Positions 13,166 to 24,860 of a stretch of DNA of 64,000 nucleotides are shown here, piece after piece. Position 1 is the stretch's first letter, and the number at the start of each line of letters is the position of its first letter. A program made the translations under genes and the position numbers. Source of the stretch: Lycocorax pyrrhopterus obiensis (Eukaryota; Chordata; Aves; Passeriformes; Paradisaeidae); assembly GCA_014706295.1 (NCBI GenBank), contig JACSVZ010000011.1, positions 9,662,163 to 9,726,162 on the forward strand, written 5' to 3'. The notes beneath the pieces are model-generated. The model was not told the origin of the DNA and ran no database searches. It saw only the letters and a program-made list of their open reading frames with translations.

Positions 13166-15934
13166 ACTAAGCTCCTTGGAATTATCTAGGCAATAATGCA
13201 ATTTTGAATCTCAAGCCCCAAGGAAAAGTGAAGGTATCACACCATTGGAGAAATGTCCTTTTGAGTGAAACTAGCCAGCTCTGGTTCTCTTGTTGCTCAA
13301 ATGGCCCAAGGTAGGTAAAGACACCTCTTTCCAAAGGTTTGCTTATTTGAGTGCGCCCCAAGACATGACACTGCTCTTTCCATTTTGCAGAGTCAGGCTG
13401 AACTCAAAGATGTGTAAAACCATGCATAATGAATCTGATCAAATGTGTTCTGGTACCAGAGTCATTTATCTTCTCGTATCCAGTCCTCAGTCATTAAGGA
13501 AAACAGAGCTCTGCTCCTTGCAAACCATAAAATATTTCCCTCTAATTATCCTGACACCATTAGACACACTCAGCCACCCATAAATTAATGTAAATAATGT
13601 GAATATAATTTATCATAAAACCTGCAAAGCACAGTAAAACCTTCTTTTCCCCCTTCTCAGGCATTTCAGTCAGTCCAGTACAACATTGGCCTAATATTTA
13701 ATGATCCAGCACTGTGCTAGTCTGCTCTGTGACAGATGTCTGTGTATAAACTACGCAACATAAATTAGATTTGAGAGAAGGACCAAGAACTGGTATACAA
13801 CATTTCCAAAACTATTTAAGTGATAGAGGAGCTGTATTCCCACTTTCACAAGTGAATTAAGACACATAGGAGATTTTGAAAATTGTAATAAACTGACAAT
13901 AATTAGGCATTTGTGTGAATTATACTTTTTATCACCATTTAATTATTCACTTTTACTCACTTCTGTGATAAATTAGATTTTGTTTTGAACCATTATTCCT
14001 AACAGCTTACAATAAAAGATATACTAACTACTTGCAGCTTAAGGAGGTTTATATAAGTCCCTTGATGGGGCTCAGAAGAAACACAGCCTGTAACACCTGC
14101 CTGAGGAGTCACAGCAGGAAAAGGTGCTTACAGTGGTGGTCTTCTACCCTGGAGGAAGGACAGCTGTGAATCAGGAAGGGGAAACCCATAAAAACCCAGC
14201 AAGTAAGACGAAATACTTCTTTTTTCAGGTTTCAGTAAAGGAGGACTGTAGGTTCTGTATTTCTAGAGAAGCTATGCAGGAGCTAGAAAGAAGAAAAAAA
14301 ATTATAGGAGGAGTTTTGTTAGCTAACTGCTGCACTTGGGCCATCTGATCAAAGAAGCAAATATTCTAAAGAGGGATTCATGTCATAAGCAGCAAAGAAA
14401 TTGAAATGAGAAAGCGCTATCATGCTGTCCTGAAAAAATAATGGAAAGGTTACAATAGCAAAAGCTGGGCAGGAGGAATGTGTGTGGTGGGATGTTCTTC
14501 CTGGGTAACACGTGGAGATTTCCTACAAGGTCATGAACAGCTCTGTCTAACAGATACGAACCCAGCAGCACCCTGAGGGGACTGGGCTGAACTTGAGAGA
14601 GGCTGATCAGAGATACAGGTGTGCTCTGTCTGCTTTCTTTCTTGATTAAATTCAGGACTTCCCAAAGCTGCTACGTGGAAGAACTCCGACTATAGCATGG
14701 TACCGCACGTGTCTCTCCCTTATCTCTGTGGAGTGAACAAGCCTCCCCTTCCTCCCCTGCCTTGAATACAATTCCCTTGTTTTTTCCATTACTTTTATTG
14801 TTGTAGGTGCTTTATTGCTGGCAAACACTGAAAATCTGAAGTGTTAAAATAGAAATGAAGATAAGAATTTAGCAAACCAAAATTATTTCAGTATCAACCT
14901 GATAGTTCTACCAGCCTGACATGCTAATACACAAGTGTTCCTTTAGTATTAGGAAAGTCATCAAGCCATGATAAGGGAGACAAAATCACTTCCAGTCTCA
15001 CCTGGGGACTTGCAGCTAACAGCACAATTACACATGATACTGCATCAAATACACTAAAGCAAACATTAGGAGGGTTTTTATTTATATGCATTCTGTCTAT
15101 GCAGCAGTGTCACAGTTGACAGCTCAAAAGACTGCTTTTTCCCAAACTCCTACTTTCAATAATCTGCAAACATGATTGAAGGAAGCAGCAAGAAATCTAA
15201 TAAAAATGAATGCAGAAAGGATTAAGGAGACAGCTTCATGACAATTTACAGTTCTACATAGCAGTCTCTTGCTATGAGTTGTGATAAGACAAATCTTGTT
15301 TACCGTGTGTTAATGCCATGTCCCAATAATGCTGGTATGCAATGGATTCAACTCTTCTGCAGAATGGAGATACTTCTGTATTAAATGAACAGCTGCAGGT
15401 AGCAGCAGCCCGAGTGAGAGAGCAAAGGCCAAGGGTTAGTCCAGATAACATTTTCCAATGAGTCATTCACATCTCTCTCCCTCAGAAAATGTTTGATGTA
15501 AGTTGTTTGGTTGTAAATTATAAGTAAAGCTTTATTTGAGCTTTTCTGGGTCAATGATTGACTTTTATTGTTCTCTAAAGAGGGAAATTTGAAAGCTGGC
15601 TTTTAGGTTTTTTCATATAATAGAGATTTATGCATTTTCTATGACTAAAGAGGACTGTGACATTGTGAAATACCGTGAGCCATGAACAGTGTGTTTATAT
15701 AATAGCAGGTACCCTCCTAAATCAATTCCCCCTATGAATGTAAAATTTAGTAATTCTCTTTGCAGAGCCAGTAAAAGTTCATGGGCTATTGCCTTTTTAT
15801 CTCTGTACAAGTGTTAGGTCCTATCACTGCTTACTGATGTCCAATCACTTCAAAATATTAGCTAATTAGACATTGCCTACGCTATTGGTCTCAAAAGGTA
15901 ATGGTTTGACCCAGATAGGACATATGTCTGGATC
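13166..15934. other. Unique non-coding interval with a mixed-composition block
   Basis: No gene is recognised. A block at about 14040-14760 is less AT-rich than its flanks and carries CACGTG E-boxes at 14509-14514 and 14706-14711. It resembles the internal part of an old LTR element or a regulatory block only loosely, and I cannot assign it. A piece near 13835-13885 recalls the reverse complement of a MIR core, but too faintly to call. Confidence 0.4.
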
Positions 15935-16070
15935 TCAGAAGCCAGATTATATTCCTAGATCTGATATTCAATTTTCTGGACGCTTTAGGAAGCTCATTTC
16001 ATCTTCTGTGACTGTTTAATCTTTGACCTTTATTAGTGTCTGTGTCAACTATAAAACACTCTTTTTCCAT
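15935..16070 (+). repeat. MIR/CORE-SINE-like fragment
   Basis: The stretch reads AGCCAGATTATATTCCTAGA, then a CTTTAGGAAGCTCATTTCAT block and CTTCTGTGACTG. This follows the MIR-type order 'GATTCTATTCCTAGCTCTG', 'GGGCAAGTCATTTCATCTTCTGTGCCTC'. Similarity then weakens through an AACTATAAAACAC block that may correspond to the 'CTGTAAAATGGGG' part. It is an old inactive SINE copy, recognised by order of blocks rather than identity. Confidence 0.55.
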
Positions 16071-17318
16071 ATGGATACCTCTCCTATTTTGTTTTGCAGC
16101 ATCAATATTCCACTAGAAGACAAAACAAAAAAATTGTGAAAATAATTTCAAAAGTTTCAAGGACCTCATGCAGAGACTGGTATCTTCAGTTGCTGCTTAT
16201 TGGTAATAATCACTATTCTTCTGTTTCAGTGTTTTATTCATACATTTGAGAGTTTGAAAATACATTTTTCTCTAGGCTGCACTTTACGTCAGTAAGAGAA
16301 TGTTAGCTGTCCTTTAGTCAACTTTTATTTTGTTTCTGCCCAGCTTGTTCTTGGAAACAATAATCTAAGTTTCTTGTCTTTCTGCCATTGGAATGCCTGC
16401 ATTCTGGATCAAGTGCTAACCAATCTGAAAGCCGTGAAGATGCATTGTGTTTAATCACATCTGTCATTTCAGGAGATGGTCACCTTAGCAGAAAGATCGC
16501 TATAATGGGTTGCTAATGGGCTATTAAGGGGCTTTCAAGTATCAAGATGATCATCATAAGTAAGAACTGAGAGTCATTCTTTATTTCTGTGCAAGATTAA
16601 TTTTTCCCTGGTAATTCCGTGGATTAATAATGCAAGGTTTGTGCACCTCAGGAACTGCTTCACAGTTTCTTACCATATGCCATGCAAATTCAATAATTAA
16701 CTCTTGACTTCACAATTTAAAAATAAGGTGCTACTAACTCTACTTAGGGAGGGGAAAATACCAAGCTGAGCAAGCATTCTGAAAGGAAAAATTAGATGAT
16801 ATACTTTTACAGGGTCATGATTTTATCCGAGTTTTCAGAACTACACCAACATACACTGTTATAGTCCACAAACATTTTTAAATGGCAAAATGCAAAAAAT
16901 ATATGTGACCTCAGATCCTTCTTTATAATTTCTTTGTTCTCAGATTAATTTCTGGATACTAACACCTCTCAGAGCTTTGCAGTCTATATCAAAATGTTCT
17001 ATATTGTGTCTAAACTGGTGTACTCAGATTTGATATCCTTTCAAATGAAAGCAGAAAACATGGAAAGTGGCATTATACGTTCTGATGTGAAATACTGAAT
17101 TAATTTTGGCTTATATAACAAATGGAAAGGAAAAAACCAGGTTCTTTCCAGTCCTAGCTGGTTATACAACTTATAACAAACCGTCAAACAATTTGACTTT
17201 TATGTCAGATTTTTCCTAGGTATAGTTCCCAGTTTCTTGTGAGTTGAATGGGTACCTGTCACTAACAGACAACAGAATAAAGAGGTTTACCTGCACTTAC
17301 ACCTTTGAGCTTTATAGG
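16071..17318. other. Unique AT-rich non-coding stretch
   Basis: I see no gene, RNA gene or recognised repeat. The sequence is AT-rich with stops in all frames. Confidence 0.5.
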
Positions 17319-17587
17319 TTATGGTTCCAAAGCTGTGTACATGCACATAAGTAACACATATACAGGGCTTTTTTCCCTTTTTTTGCCAGTGATACACTTA
17401 TTCTCAAGCTCTTCTTTACAGTTAAATATTTCTGCCTTCTCTCGGATCTGCCCCTGATCAACATGGTCAGTGTGCTCTACATTTAAAATGTCTTTTTGAA
17501 GTTGCTCTGGTGATTCTGTCTGTATTTTCTGACAATCCTGAGTTGCCCCTTTGCATCTCTTCCTCTCTTTTACTGTTCCAGCACTAT
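17319..17587 (-). other. Candidate unannotated exon or pseudo-exon
   Basis: On the minus strand this region is open to a TAA at the 17319 end and encodes a hydrophilic Lys/Glu/Gln-rich peptide with stretches such as SPEQLQKDILNVEH and QIREKAEIFNCKEELENK. Just upstream (minus strand) is a pyrimidine-rich tract with a branch-point-like CTGAC, ending in an AG at about 17588 that could serve as a 3' splice site. I recognise no protein family. Purine-rich DNA often stays open by chance because it lacks T-containing stops, so this may not be coding. There is no clear strong 5' splice site at its other end. Confidence 0.2.
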
Positions 17588-17959
17588 CTTGGAGGATAAG
17601 TGTCAGCAGGTGTAAACAGGAAAAAGGAGACAAGTGGCACCATTATAGCATTGCTTTCACTTGAGAGGGGCTACTTTTAGAAAAGAAAGCACTTGCAGCA
17701 ACTCTTACTTGATTGGCATCATTGTCTAGTGAAGCTGGCACACCATCTTGTGAGCAGGCACAATGCCATGGGAACAGATGGGCATGTGCATGGGAAGCCA
17801 AAAGATAATGTACGAGTACCAAATGTGTGTATTGGAGGGCAAGTTTCCCAGTCAAGGAACAGCAGAGTGGCAGTTTATAAGCTTCTGCACCTATGTTTAA
17901 GGGAGATAACACACACATTGCATCTTTACAATACGTGCATGGGTAAAACACTCTGCAAC

Positions 17960-18115
17960 AATAGACTGGGACCCAAGAGTCTGGAATTCAGTCACTGCTG
18001 AAGGATTAGCAAATTTGCAACCTCCTGTAAGTAAAAGAGCCACGTAAAACCCCAACGTGGTAACTTTACAGTTGCGAACTAGGATACTATTTCTGGCTTT
18101 GACATTGACCAGGAG
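17960..18115 (+). repeat. Possible MIR-like remnant, rearranged
   Basis: GACTGGGACCCAAGAGTCTG at about 17964-17983 resembles the 'GACTGGGAGTCAGGACTCCTGGGTTC' start seen in sauropsid MIR-type SINEs. A second patch, ACTATTTCTGGCTTTGACAT near 18086-18105, resembles the following 'TCTATTCCTAGCTCTGCCAC' block. About 80 bases of unrelated sequence separate them, including a CCACGT/ACGTGG inverted pair at 18040-18060. The assignment is weak. Confidence 0.3.
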
Positions 18116-21100
18116 GAGATAACTGACAACCAGGAAGCAGGGGCTGTATGGAAGTGTCCTCTCCAAAGTATTCCTCCCTAGAAAAGCTTTCTGAGATGAA
18201 GTTTTCGTGTGGACCACCACATTTAATAACAGCTGGACTTACTGTCATGAATTTGTATTACATCTTTGTGAATCCATTTATAATTTTAGTTTCCACAACA
18301 CCTTAACGAATACTACAAGTGGATCATTCATAAAACGAGCAAGCACTTCTTTTAATTTGTTAAACTTGTCCCTCAGCCAGAGCTATAGGGTAGCAGCATA
18401 GTTCTTATGTTGCCAGAAATAAGTGCTCTTATTCCTCTCTTCCACACTGCTTGTGAATATATGGACTTCTAGAATAGCCCCTTCCTGCACTAAGTTATGT
18501 TTGTATTTCACAGCTATCATTTCAGGCCTGCCCAAAATGGACACAGAAAATTCTTAAGGTCTAGTCAGAAATCTGGTTTTGTCTAGAATTTGGTCTTTAC
18601 TTTAGTCCTGCCAACACCACCGTCGCCATCACTAATCTGGTCAGCAGCAATATTATGTAGAATAAAATTAAAAAAAAACAAATCAGAGACGTGATAAATA
18701 TTAATGAGTGATACCAGTCAATTCAGATTTGGCAGTATTACACATCTCCTTTAAATAGGCTTGAATGACAAGAAGAAACAGATCACATCAAACAATGCCA
18801 TGTTGCACTTCAGTATGAAACCACATTTTTTGGACCTCCATAGCACATGCGCTTCATCAAGGAATAAAGCACAGTAGTAGAATACATAAATAATAATAGA
18901 CTGAGATAGGAGTTATTCCAAGTTGTGGTAATGTGTATTTCTCAGCATCCTTTCTCATCAGCCCACTGCATACCAATAAAATTACATTAAAATATCCATT
19001 CATATTCTAAACTCATTGCTAAATATTCTCTTAACTGTAGCCTTTTTTTTCCCCTCTATTAGGAACCAAAGGGTAAACAAGGATGTGGCTATAATCTGTC
19101 TGTTTCCATACCAGCATGGGGATTTTTAATACTTCTAACAGTTACACCCCTAGACACACCTAAGGTAGGACATAGCAATGCTCCCTTTGATTCCCAAGAA
19201 CAACAGAAAACAAATAACAGCTCTAAGTCTAAATTTTTAGTATTATATATCAGTACAATTTCAGCAACCTCACACAGCACAATTTTTTTTAATACAGATA
19301 GCGTGGAAGTGATACTTGGTTACCTGTACAGAAAAGGCATCTCTTTGTCAGTGTAGCACCATTGTAGGATATTACAACTCAACAGATCAAACTGAAAAAC
19401 TAAACTTTAGTGTTTGAAAAGACTGTAGTGTTTTCTCCAGTAACAGCACTGGATTTAAGGACTCATACCATATTTTATATATATGTATACACATATATAT
19501 ATATATCATTACCTCTGTACTGCTGAATACATGCATATGAAAGCTCTTTGTTTTAATACCTCTGATTTCTTTCAAACCCTCTTTATTATACTTTTAGATA
19601 CTTTAAGCGACATTATTAGGCTTCACATCCTAAACTTTTTCACTGAGAACAAATCCAGCCTGCTCCATTTCCTTTCCTTTATACATGTTTCCATACAAGC
19701 ACACTGAAGCACATTTTATACCTAGTCACAAAAACCTGAAAGAGAAAAATCTATGATCCTTTTTGGTCTATCTTGGAGCATTTGGCTATCTTCTTTAGTA
19801 CTCTCAGTAGAATAAGTGGTAATTAACAGTGATATCTTCTCAAATCAGAATGGTTTGATGGAAGCACTTTTGAAACACATCACAGTGCCTGATTTGCTGA
19901 AATTTGGCCAGCTCTTCTTACATCTACAGCAGCAGCACTGTATCTAACTTATACCAGTTGGTAGTTGAAATCTATTAAAGATTATTGTTAGCATTTAAAA
20001 ATACAGTTGCACCTAGCTGGTTTCTCTTACATTAAAATTGCCCAGCTGCTTTAACTCTTTTGGCTTCAAATTGGAACAACCCATGGGAGAGGCCAGGTAT
20101 AGGTGTCAACAGCAGTGCATGCAGCCACTGATATGTTCTGGTTCTGGGTTTTCACTGTAGAGAGACTTTCCCTCCGCCTGCACAGTGCTCCAAACAGCCA
20201 TGTGAGTCAGAGAAGTAAATTAAAATTATGTCACATTTCACAAACTGACTAGGATGGTCTTTCACTGTCTTGCCTAAAGATACCAACAACTTTCTTACCA
20301 TTTTGTGTGCTAGGACATTATTTCCCCCTAGTTCTACCAAACCAACTTCAAGAGTTTCAGAAAAAACAGTTGAACAATTATTGCAGTAGTGATATTACAT
20401 GATTTAGGTATACAAATGTTCACATAATGCCCTTAGCAACATGCCAAATGTTGGCTGTACTGGTATATTTTGAAGCTCATAGGATCTTGTCTATACATTC
20501 AAAACATGCTTTTTGTGCTTTTCTCTCCTGCAATAAGTTCACTTTTCAGGAGCAGAGGTATATTAATTAAAAACATTTTTATCAATATTTTTGCCACAGA
20601 AAAATACATAAGTGAAATATAACACCTGTTATTTTTAGCATTCTCATTTTGTTCCAAATTTATCACAGAGCATTCTTTCATAATAATTCTAATGCTTTTA
20701 TGGGGAACCTAACCCAATTTTAATACAATGTGAATTTGGATCAGGTAAAGTGCTGTTCACGGAGTGTATCTGCCAGAGTATAAATTGCTCAATACTAAAA
20801 TGCCCACCCTCTAGAGAACAACTTCTGCAGGTACTTTATAAACAACTGCTGAGGTTACTCAACCTGTTAATTACCACTGAAAATTCAGCCTGGTATCCAA
20901 ATTATGTCTGTTACAAAGAATGTTTATGCCAGAATTGTCAGCAGCAAGCTGCCTTCTACATCCCACCCCCACTGCCACTCTGCAATGCCCTTGAAACTAA
21001 GCAGATACAGTGTCAGTGAAGAATAAAATGAGGAATTCATGGGAGCACTCATATACTGCAGGTACACACTCTGTAACGACACACTCCTGCTCTGTAAGCA

Positions 21101-22734
21101 GTTCTTATACATCAGATGCTCACAACCTAAGTTACACACCTAAAAATAACTGCTTATGTCAGGAGGTTGTAAAGCAGGAGGAACACTACTTGCACCCAAG
21201 TCCCTAAAACCAAACAGATAAATACCCCAGCTTTCATAATCACAACAAGCACCATTTCAGAGCACAATTACAATTGATCTACTGATGAGATTGGGTTCAG
21301 AAAAGGCTACTAACAAAAATCCACACCTCAGGATAAAGTTAATGAGGCTGTCGAGGGAGCAGCAGGGCCAGATTTAGTGCCAAAAATGCACCAGTGACAC
21401 TCGAGAGTTGAGGAAGGTGAAGAAAAAGAATGCTAAGTGATAAGGAACAGTGCAGCTCAGTGACAGATAGATTTAAACCTCTTAAGTTCAATAACCACAT
21501 GACAAAGATTGTTAAATCAATTCATAAGAATTATGCTGAATCCTGGCTAAGATGCACATCAGACAAATAGCACAGCATTTAGAGCTAGGAAATATAAGCA
21601 GTCAAGAAGATAATCTATGTGTTGCAAGAAATATGAACAAGGAAGGGGCTCTTGAACTACTTTTAAGCAGATCAGTGCCTTCTTGCTGAGCTATAGCAAA
21701 TTTCTACCATCATAATGAAGACACCCTGGCACCCCTTCCCTGGCACTTCAAATGCAGAACACAGGAACAATGGCAGAGGGTGTCGAACCCAGAAAGGGCC
21801 CTTAATCAGGACACACTCAAAGCTCAACACAAAACTTCCAGTTCTCCTTCTCAGGGCTTTTGAATGAAATTTGTCAGCCATTGCACTGGGAGTAAGAAAT
21901 ATAGAAATGTGGTGGAATGTGCAGTAAATCATTACATTCCAATGGCTCATTTACATTACATATAGTCCAGAGATAAAGTCCACTCTGTGGCCATCCCAGT
22001 GAAATCCTGGTACAGGAGATGATGGCACTAGATGGTTGTTTAGAAACCTGGAGTTCCCTCTAAGTGGACCTAACCAGGTTGGAAAGTCCATAGTGGACCT
22101 CGTCACTATGAGGCTGGAGTGAGCCCTTTTTCTTAGTCCCAGAATGCAGGTGCCCACATCCCACAAAAGATATTCATTCTGTGCCTCAATTAAACAATTA
22201 TGAAAGAATGTGGAATTTTTCATAATTGTGTCAGGCTTCAAATCTGTTTGTCTTCTTATTTTGACAAAACATTACTCGTGCCCAAGCATGACAAAATCTG
22301 ATGTTTGGTAGAGCTGTTGGTGTCTTTCAAATGGCTTAATAATGTAGGTCAAAGCCACTGCAGAAAAAAGTCAATATTGAGAAATGAAAATTAATGTACA
22401 TTGGGGAGGCAATGGGAATTAGTCATTCATCTTAGCAAGTTCCGAGTTGCTATAATCCAGGAAGGACCTCTCACCAATATTGTGAAGACCTGAAGCACGG
22501 CCTGCAGCGGGAATGGGAGCTCATAAAAAGAAAAGAAAGTTTTACTATATAAGGAAAAGAATGGAATAATGTGAATTAAAACACCTAGAGATTTTCTGCA
22601 TCTCATGAGGGATATTCAAGAAATGGGGTTCACAGAAGCAGACAAGTATGATGGAAGAAAAAAAAACTTCTTAGATAAGGATAAATTGCCTTTTAAACTT
22701 ATTTTGTTTATTTTCTTGAAAAGAAGACAAATAG
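18116..22734. other. Unique non-coding interval with an AT-dinucleotide tract
   Basis: I find no gene or clear transposon. An imperfect (AT)n tract lies at 19474-19507. The part at about 21660-22180 is less AT-rich than average and holds open frames of about 90-95 codons on the minus strand with no recognisable protein character. The rest is unique sequence. Confidence 0.5.
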
Positions 22735-23000
22735 GAAAAGGCATGACAAAAAGTGTATTAAGAAGTAATGAAAGCTATAAAGAAGGTCAACTGGGAGCTT
22801 TTCTTCTTCTCTTCCATAATACAACAAAATGAGTTAGTTATTAGATTGAAGTGGGGCAAATTAGGAACTGATAAAAGGAAAATAATTTTTCTCACACAAC
22901 ACATAATTAGATTTTGGGACTCCTTACCATGGCATTTTGCTAAGGCCATAAATTAAACAAGATTCACAGAGGGAATAGATTTCACATAGATAAATTCTTG
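22735..23000 (+). repeat. Ancient CR1/L3-type LINE fragment
   Basis: From about 22790 the order of blocks follows the 3' part of old sauropsid CR1 elements: CTCTTCCATAATACAACAAA, then AGGAACTGATAAAAGGAAAATAATTTTTCTCACACAACACATAATTAG-type sequence (the consensus has 'AAAACTGATAAAAGGAAATATTTTTTCACACAACACATAATTAA'), then GGGACTCCTTACCATGGCAT (consensus 'GGAACTCATTGCCACAAGATGT') and a GGGAATAGATTTCACATAGA-like end. CR1 is a non-LTR retrotransposon. Copies like this are truncated, contain no reverse transcriptase and are long dead. Its age predates the bird-type CR1 at 34.5 kb. Confidence 0.75.
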
Positions 23001-23264
23001 AGATACACTGTGGTTGAAACAAAGAATTTTACTTAATGCTGACAAAGAATTATTTGAAGTGATTTAAAACTCTGGGTTTTAGATATTAAGACAAACTTAA
23101 TGAGCACTTCACAGATGACCCCTATTAGTCAGAATGCTGGACAGCAAAACTAGAGCTCTCCTTCGGTACAGTAATTCCTAGGTACTTGTATTTCAAACAT
23201 TACTCTTCAAGGCTATAAAGATGAAAGTATGAGTTTACACTGCCCAGGGGATAAAGACAAGTTT
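23001..23264. other. Unique spacer
   Basis: Short AT-rich stretch between the old CR1 fragment and the G-rich motif. Nothing recognisable is seen. Confidence 0.4.
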
Positions 23265-23290
23265 GGGGTCAGGGAGTTGAAGGGAAGGGG
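23265..23290 (+). other. Predicted G-quadruplex motif
   Basis: Four G tracts (GGGG, GGG, GGG, GGGG) are separated by loops of three, seven and two bases, satisfying the usual G3+N1-7 rule. An extra GGGG lies 14 bases upstream (23247-23250). The surroundings are AT-rich, so the motif stands out. Folding and function are inference. Confidence 0.65.
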
Positions 23291-23816
23291 ATAATTCAGG
23301 GAGCAAACTAAGGGGCTTACCAGTTACTCCTGCCTGAGATTTACAGCCACAGATGAGGAGAGGTTCCATATGGAAGAAGATTGCAGAGATTGTTTTTGCC
23401 TCCTCCATCTTTATCAGCTACTTTTACTGTCATCAGATCATTTTTAAATGCTGATCATGAAACAATCTAATTTGGCAGTTGTCCTACTAGAACGTACAGT
23501 GATTACTTTGTTAAAAAAAAACCTGGAAAAACGTGGTCCTGCTCATAGAGAGCAAAAGTCTGTTACATTTCTTTCCTAAATACTATCACAGTGCCCACAA
23601 AGGTCACTGGACCTGTCTCTTTTTCAGCAGTAGTGGTGCTCATGAATGTTTGACCAATTCTAAGACAGCAATATACGCAATTTATAGTGGTTAAATTAAA
23701 GAGCATTTTTTTTCTGAGTGGGAAAATAAAACACTAATTATCATAGGAAGGACGGTAAGGAGCTGCTTGAACAATTTATCAGAAAACACAAAGGTGCTTA
23801 AATCATAGTATTTCAG

Positions 23817-24018
23817 TTACTGGGAAGAACTGAGCCATCGATGGAGACAATGGCAAGAGAGTAGCATGAGAAATAAATGGAATGGAATGGAATCAGAAGA
23901 AGAAAAAGCAAAAAAAGGTGGAAATTGCAAGGACATTCAAAACTGGAGAGATGCTGTAATTGACAGTTTGGCCGAGGAATACAGATTTTTCCAAACTGAA
24001 ACAAATATCTCCTCACAA
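23817..24018 (+). other. Candidate cryptic exon (about 67 codons, open throughout)
   Basis: A plausible 3' splice site (…CATAGTATTTCAG, ending 23816) is followed by 202 bases open in one frame, then a GT at 24019-24020 in the context CACAA|GTATGC, a tolerable 5' splice site. The encoded peptide begins YWEELSHRWRQWQESS and continues through an acidic/lysine-rich part to AVIDSLAEEYRFFQTETN. It has mixed Trp, Glu and Lys content and looks more protein-like than most accidental frames here, but I recognise no family. It contains a short (TGGAA)3 repeat at 23878-23892. Because the strand is purine-rich, chance openness is a serious alternative. Confidence 0.25.
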
Positions 24019-24795
24019 GTATGCAGAAATTGTGTATTAGAAAACCTTTGTTGGCCTATGCTCAGTGATATATGTCAGGTGTTTAGGTCCACAGAATTTC
24101 ATTTCTTTTTGCTCTTCTAACTTACAATTCTTCATTGAACTTCAGTATTGATTTACTTCCAAATCACATACTGTACCTTCTTGCACTATTGCTTTTTAGG
24201 TAAACATTAACAACACTACAAGATGGAGCTGGTCCAAAGTGTTTGTTAATTCATCAGTAGTGGGAAACCTATGTGTTTTCAAGCAATGCAAATTAGTTTG
24301 GCTTCTGCACAGCTCCTACTTTTTTCAAACACTGATGGCAAAGAACTTTTCCCAGGATTCATATCAAGTATTCATTTTAACAGCATTAATTTATGATGTA
24401 GGTTATTCCATTCTACCCTGAACAACATGACTTATTCAAAAAGCAAGCAATTTTCCAAAGTAAATACTCATTTTCCACTCTAACAGTGGTGCTATTTGTG
24501 GATTTTAAGAGAAAGGGGCCGAGTCTGGAAAACATCTTTTCTACATTTTTTTTTTCTTGGGCATCATTCATTGTACTATTAGGATATTTTAAACATCTAA
24601 CCCCTACCACAAAATTTTAAACCTGTCTCACTGTATCTATTGTAGAAATGGCATTATGAAGTAGAATTAACTTTCTAAAAGAAAGTTCTTACTTTATTTT
24701 TCTTGCTACTCTTTTTGTCTGCTTCTCTGGACTCAAAACTCCATAGATGATTATAGGATCACTCAGCTTAAAAAGAATACCATTTTTCAATCCAG
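24019..24795. other. Unique AT-rich non-coding stretch
   Basis: No gene or repeat is recognised. Short open frames exist on both strands but show no protein character. Confidence 0.45.
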
Positions 24796-24860
24796 TGTTG
24801 ACTTAATTGTTCACAAGTCACCTAACCTCCCTAATGATTCAGGAAATCCATCAGTGTAAC
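24796..24860 (+). repeat. Possible short MIR-like fragment
   Basis: The words TTCACAAGTCACCTAACCTC and a following CAGGAAATCCATCAGTGTAA-like part resemble the MIR 'GGGCAAGTCACTTAACCTCTCTG' and 'CCATCTGTAAAATGG' blocks. It is short and could be chance. Confidence 0.35.

Noticed and set aside
13835..13885. MIR core in reverse orientation
   Set aside because: Only a few words match (TATTCCCACTTTCACAAGTG); the order and length are too weak.
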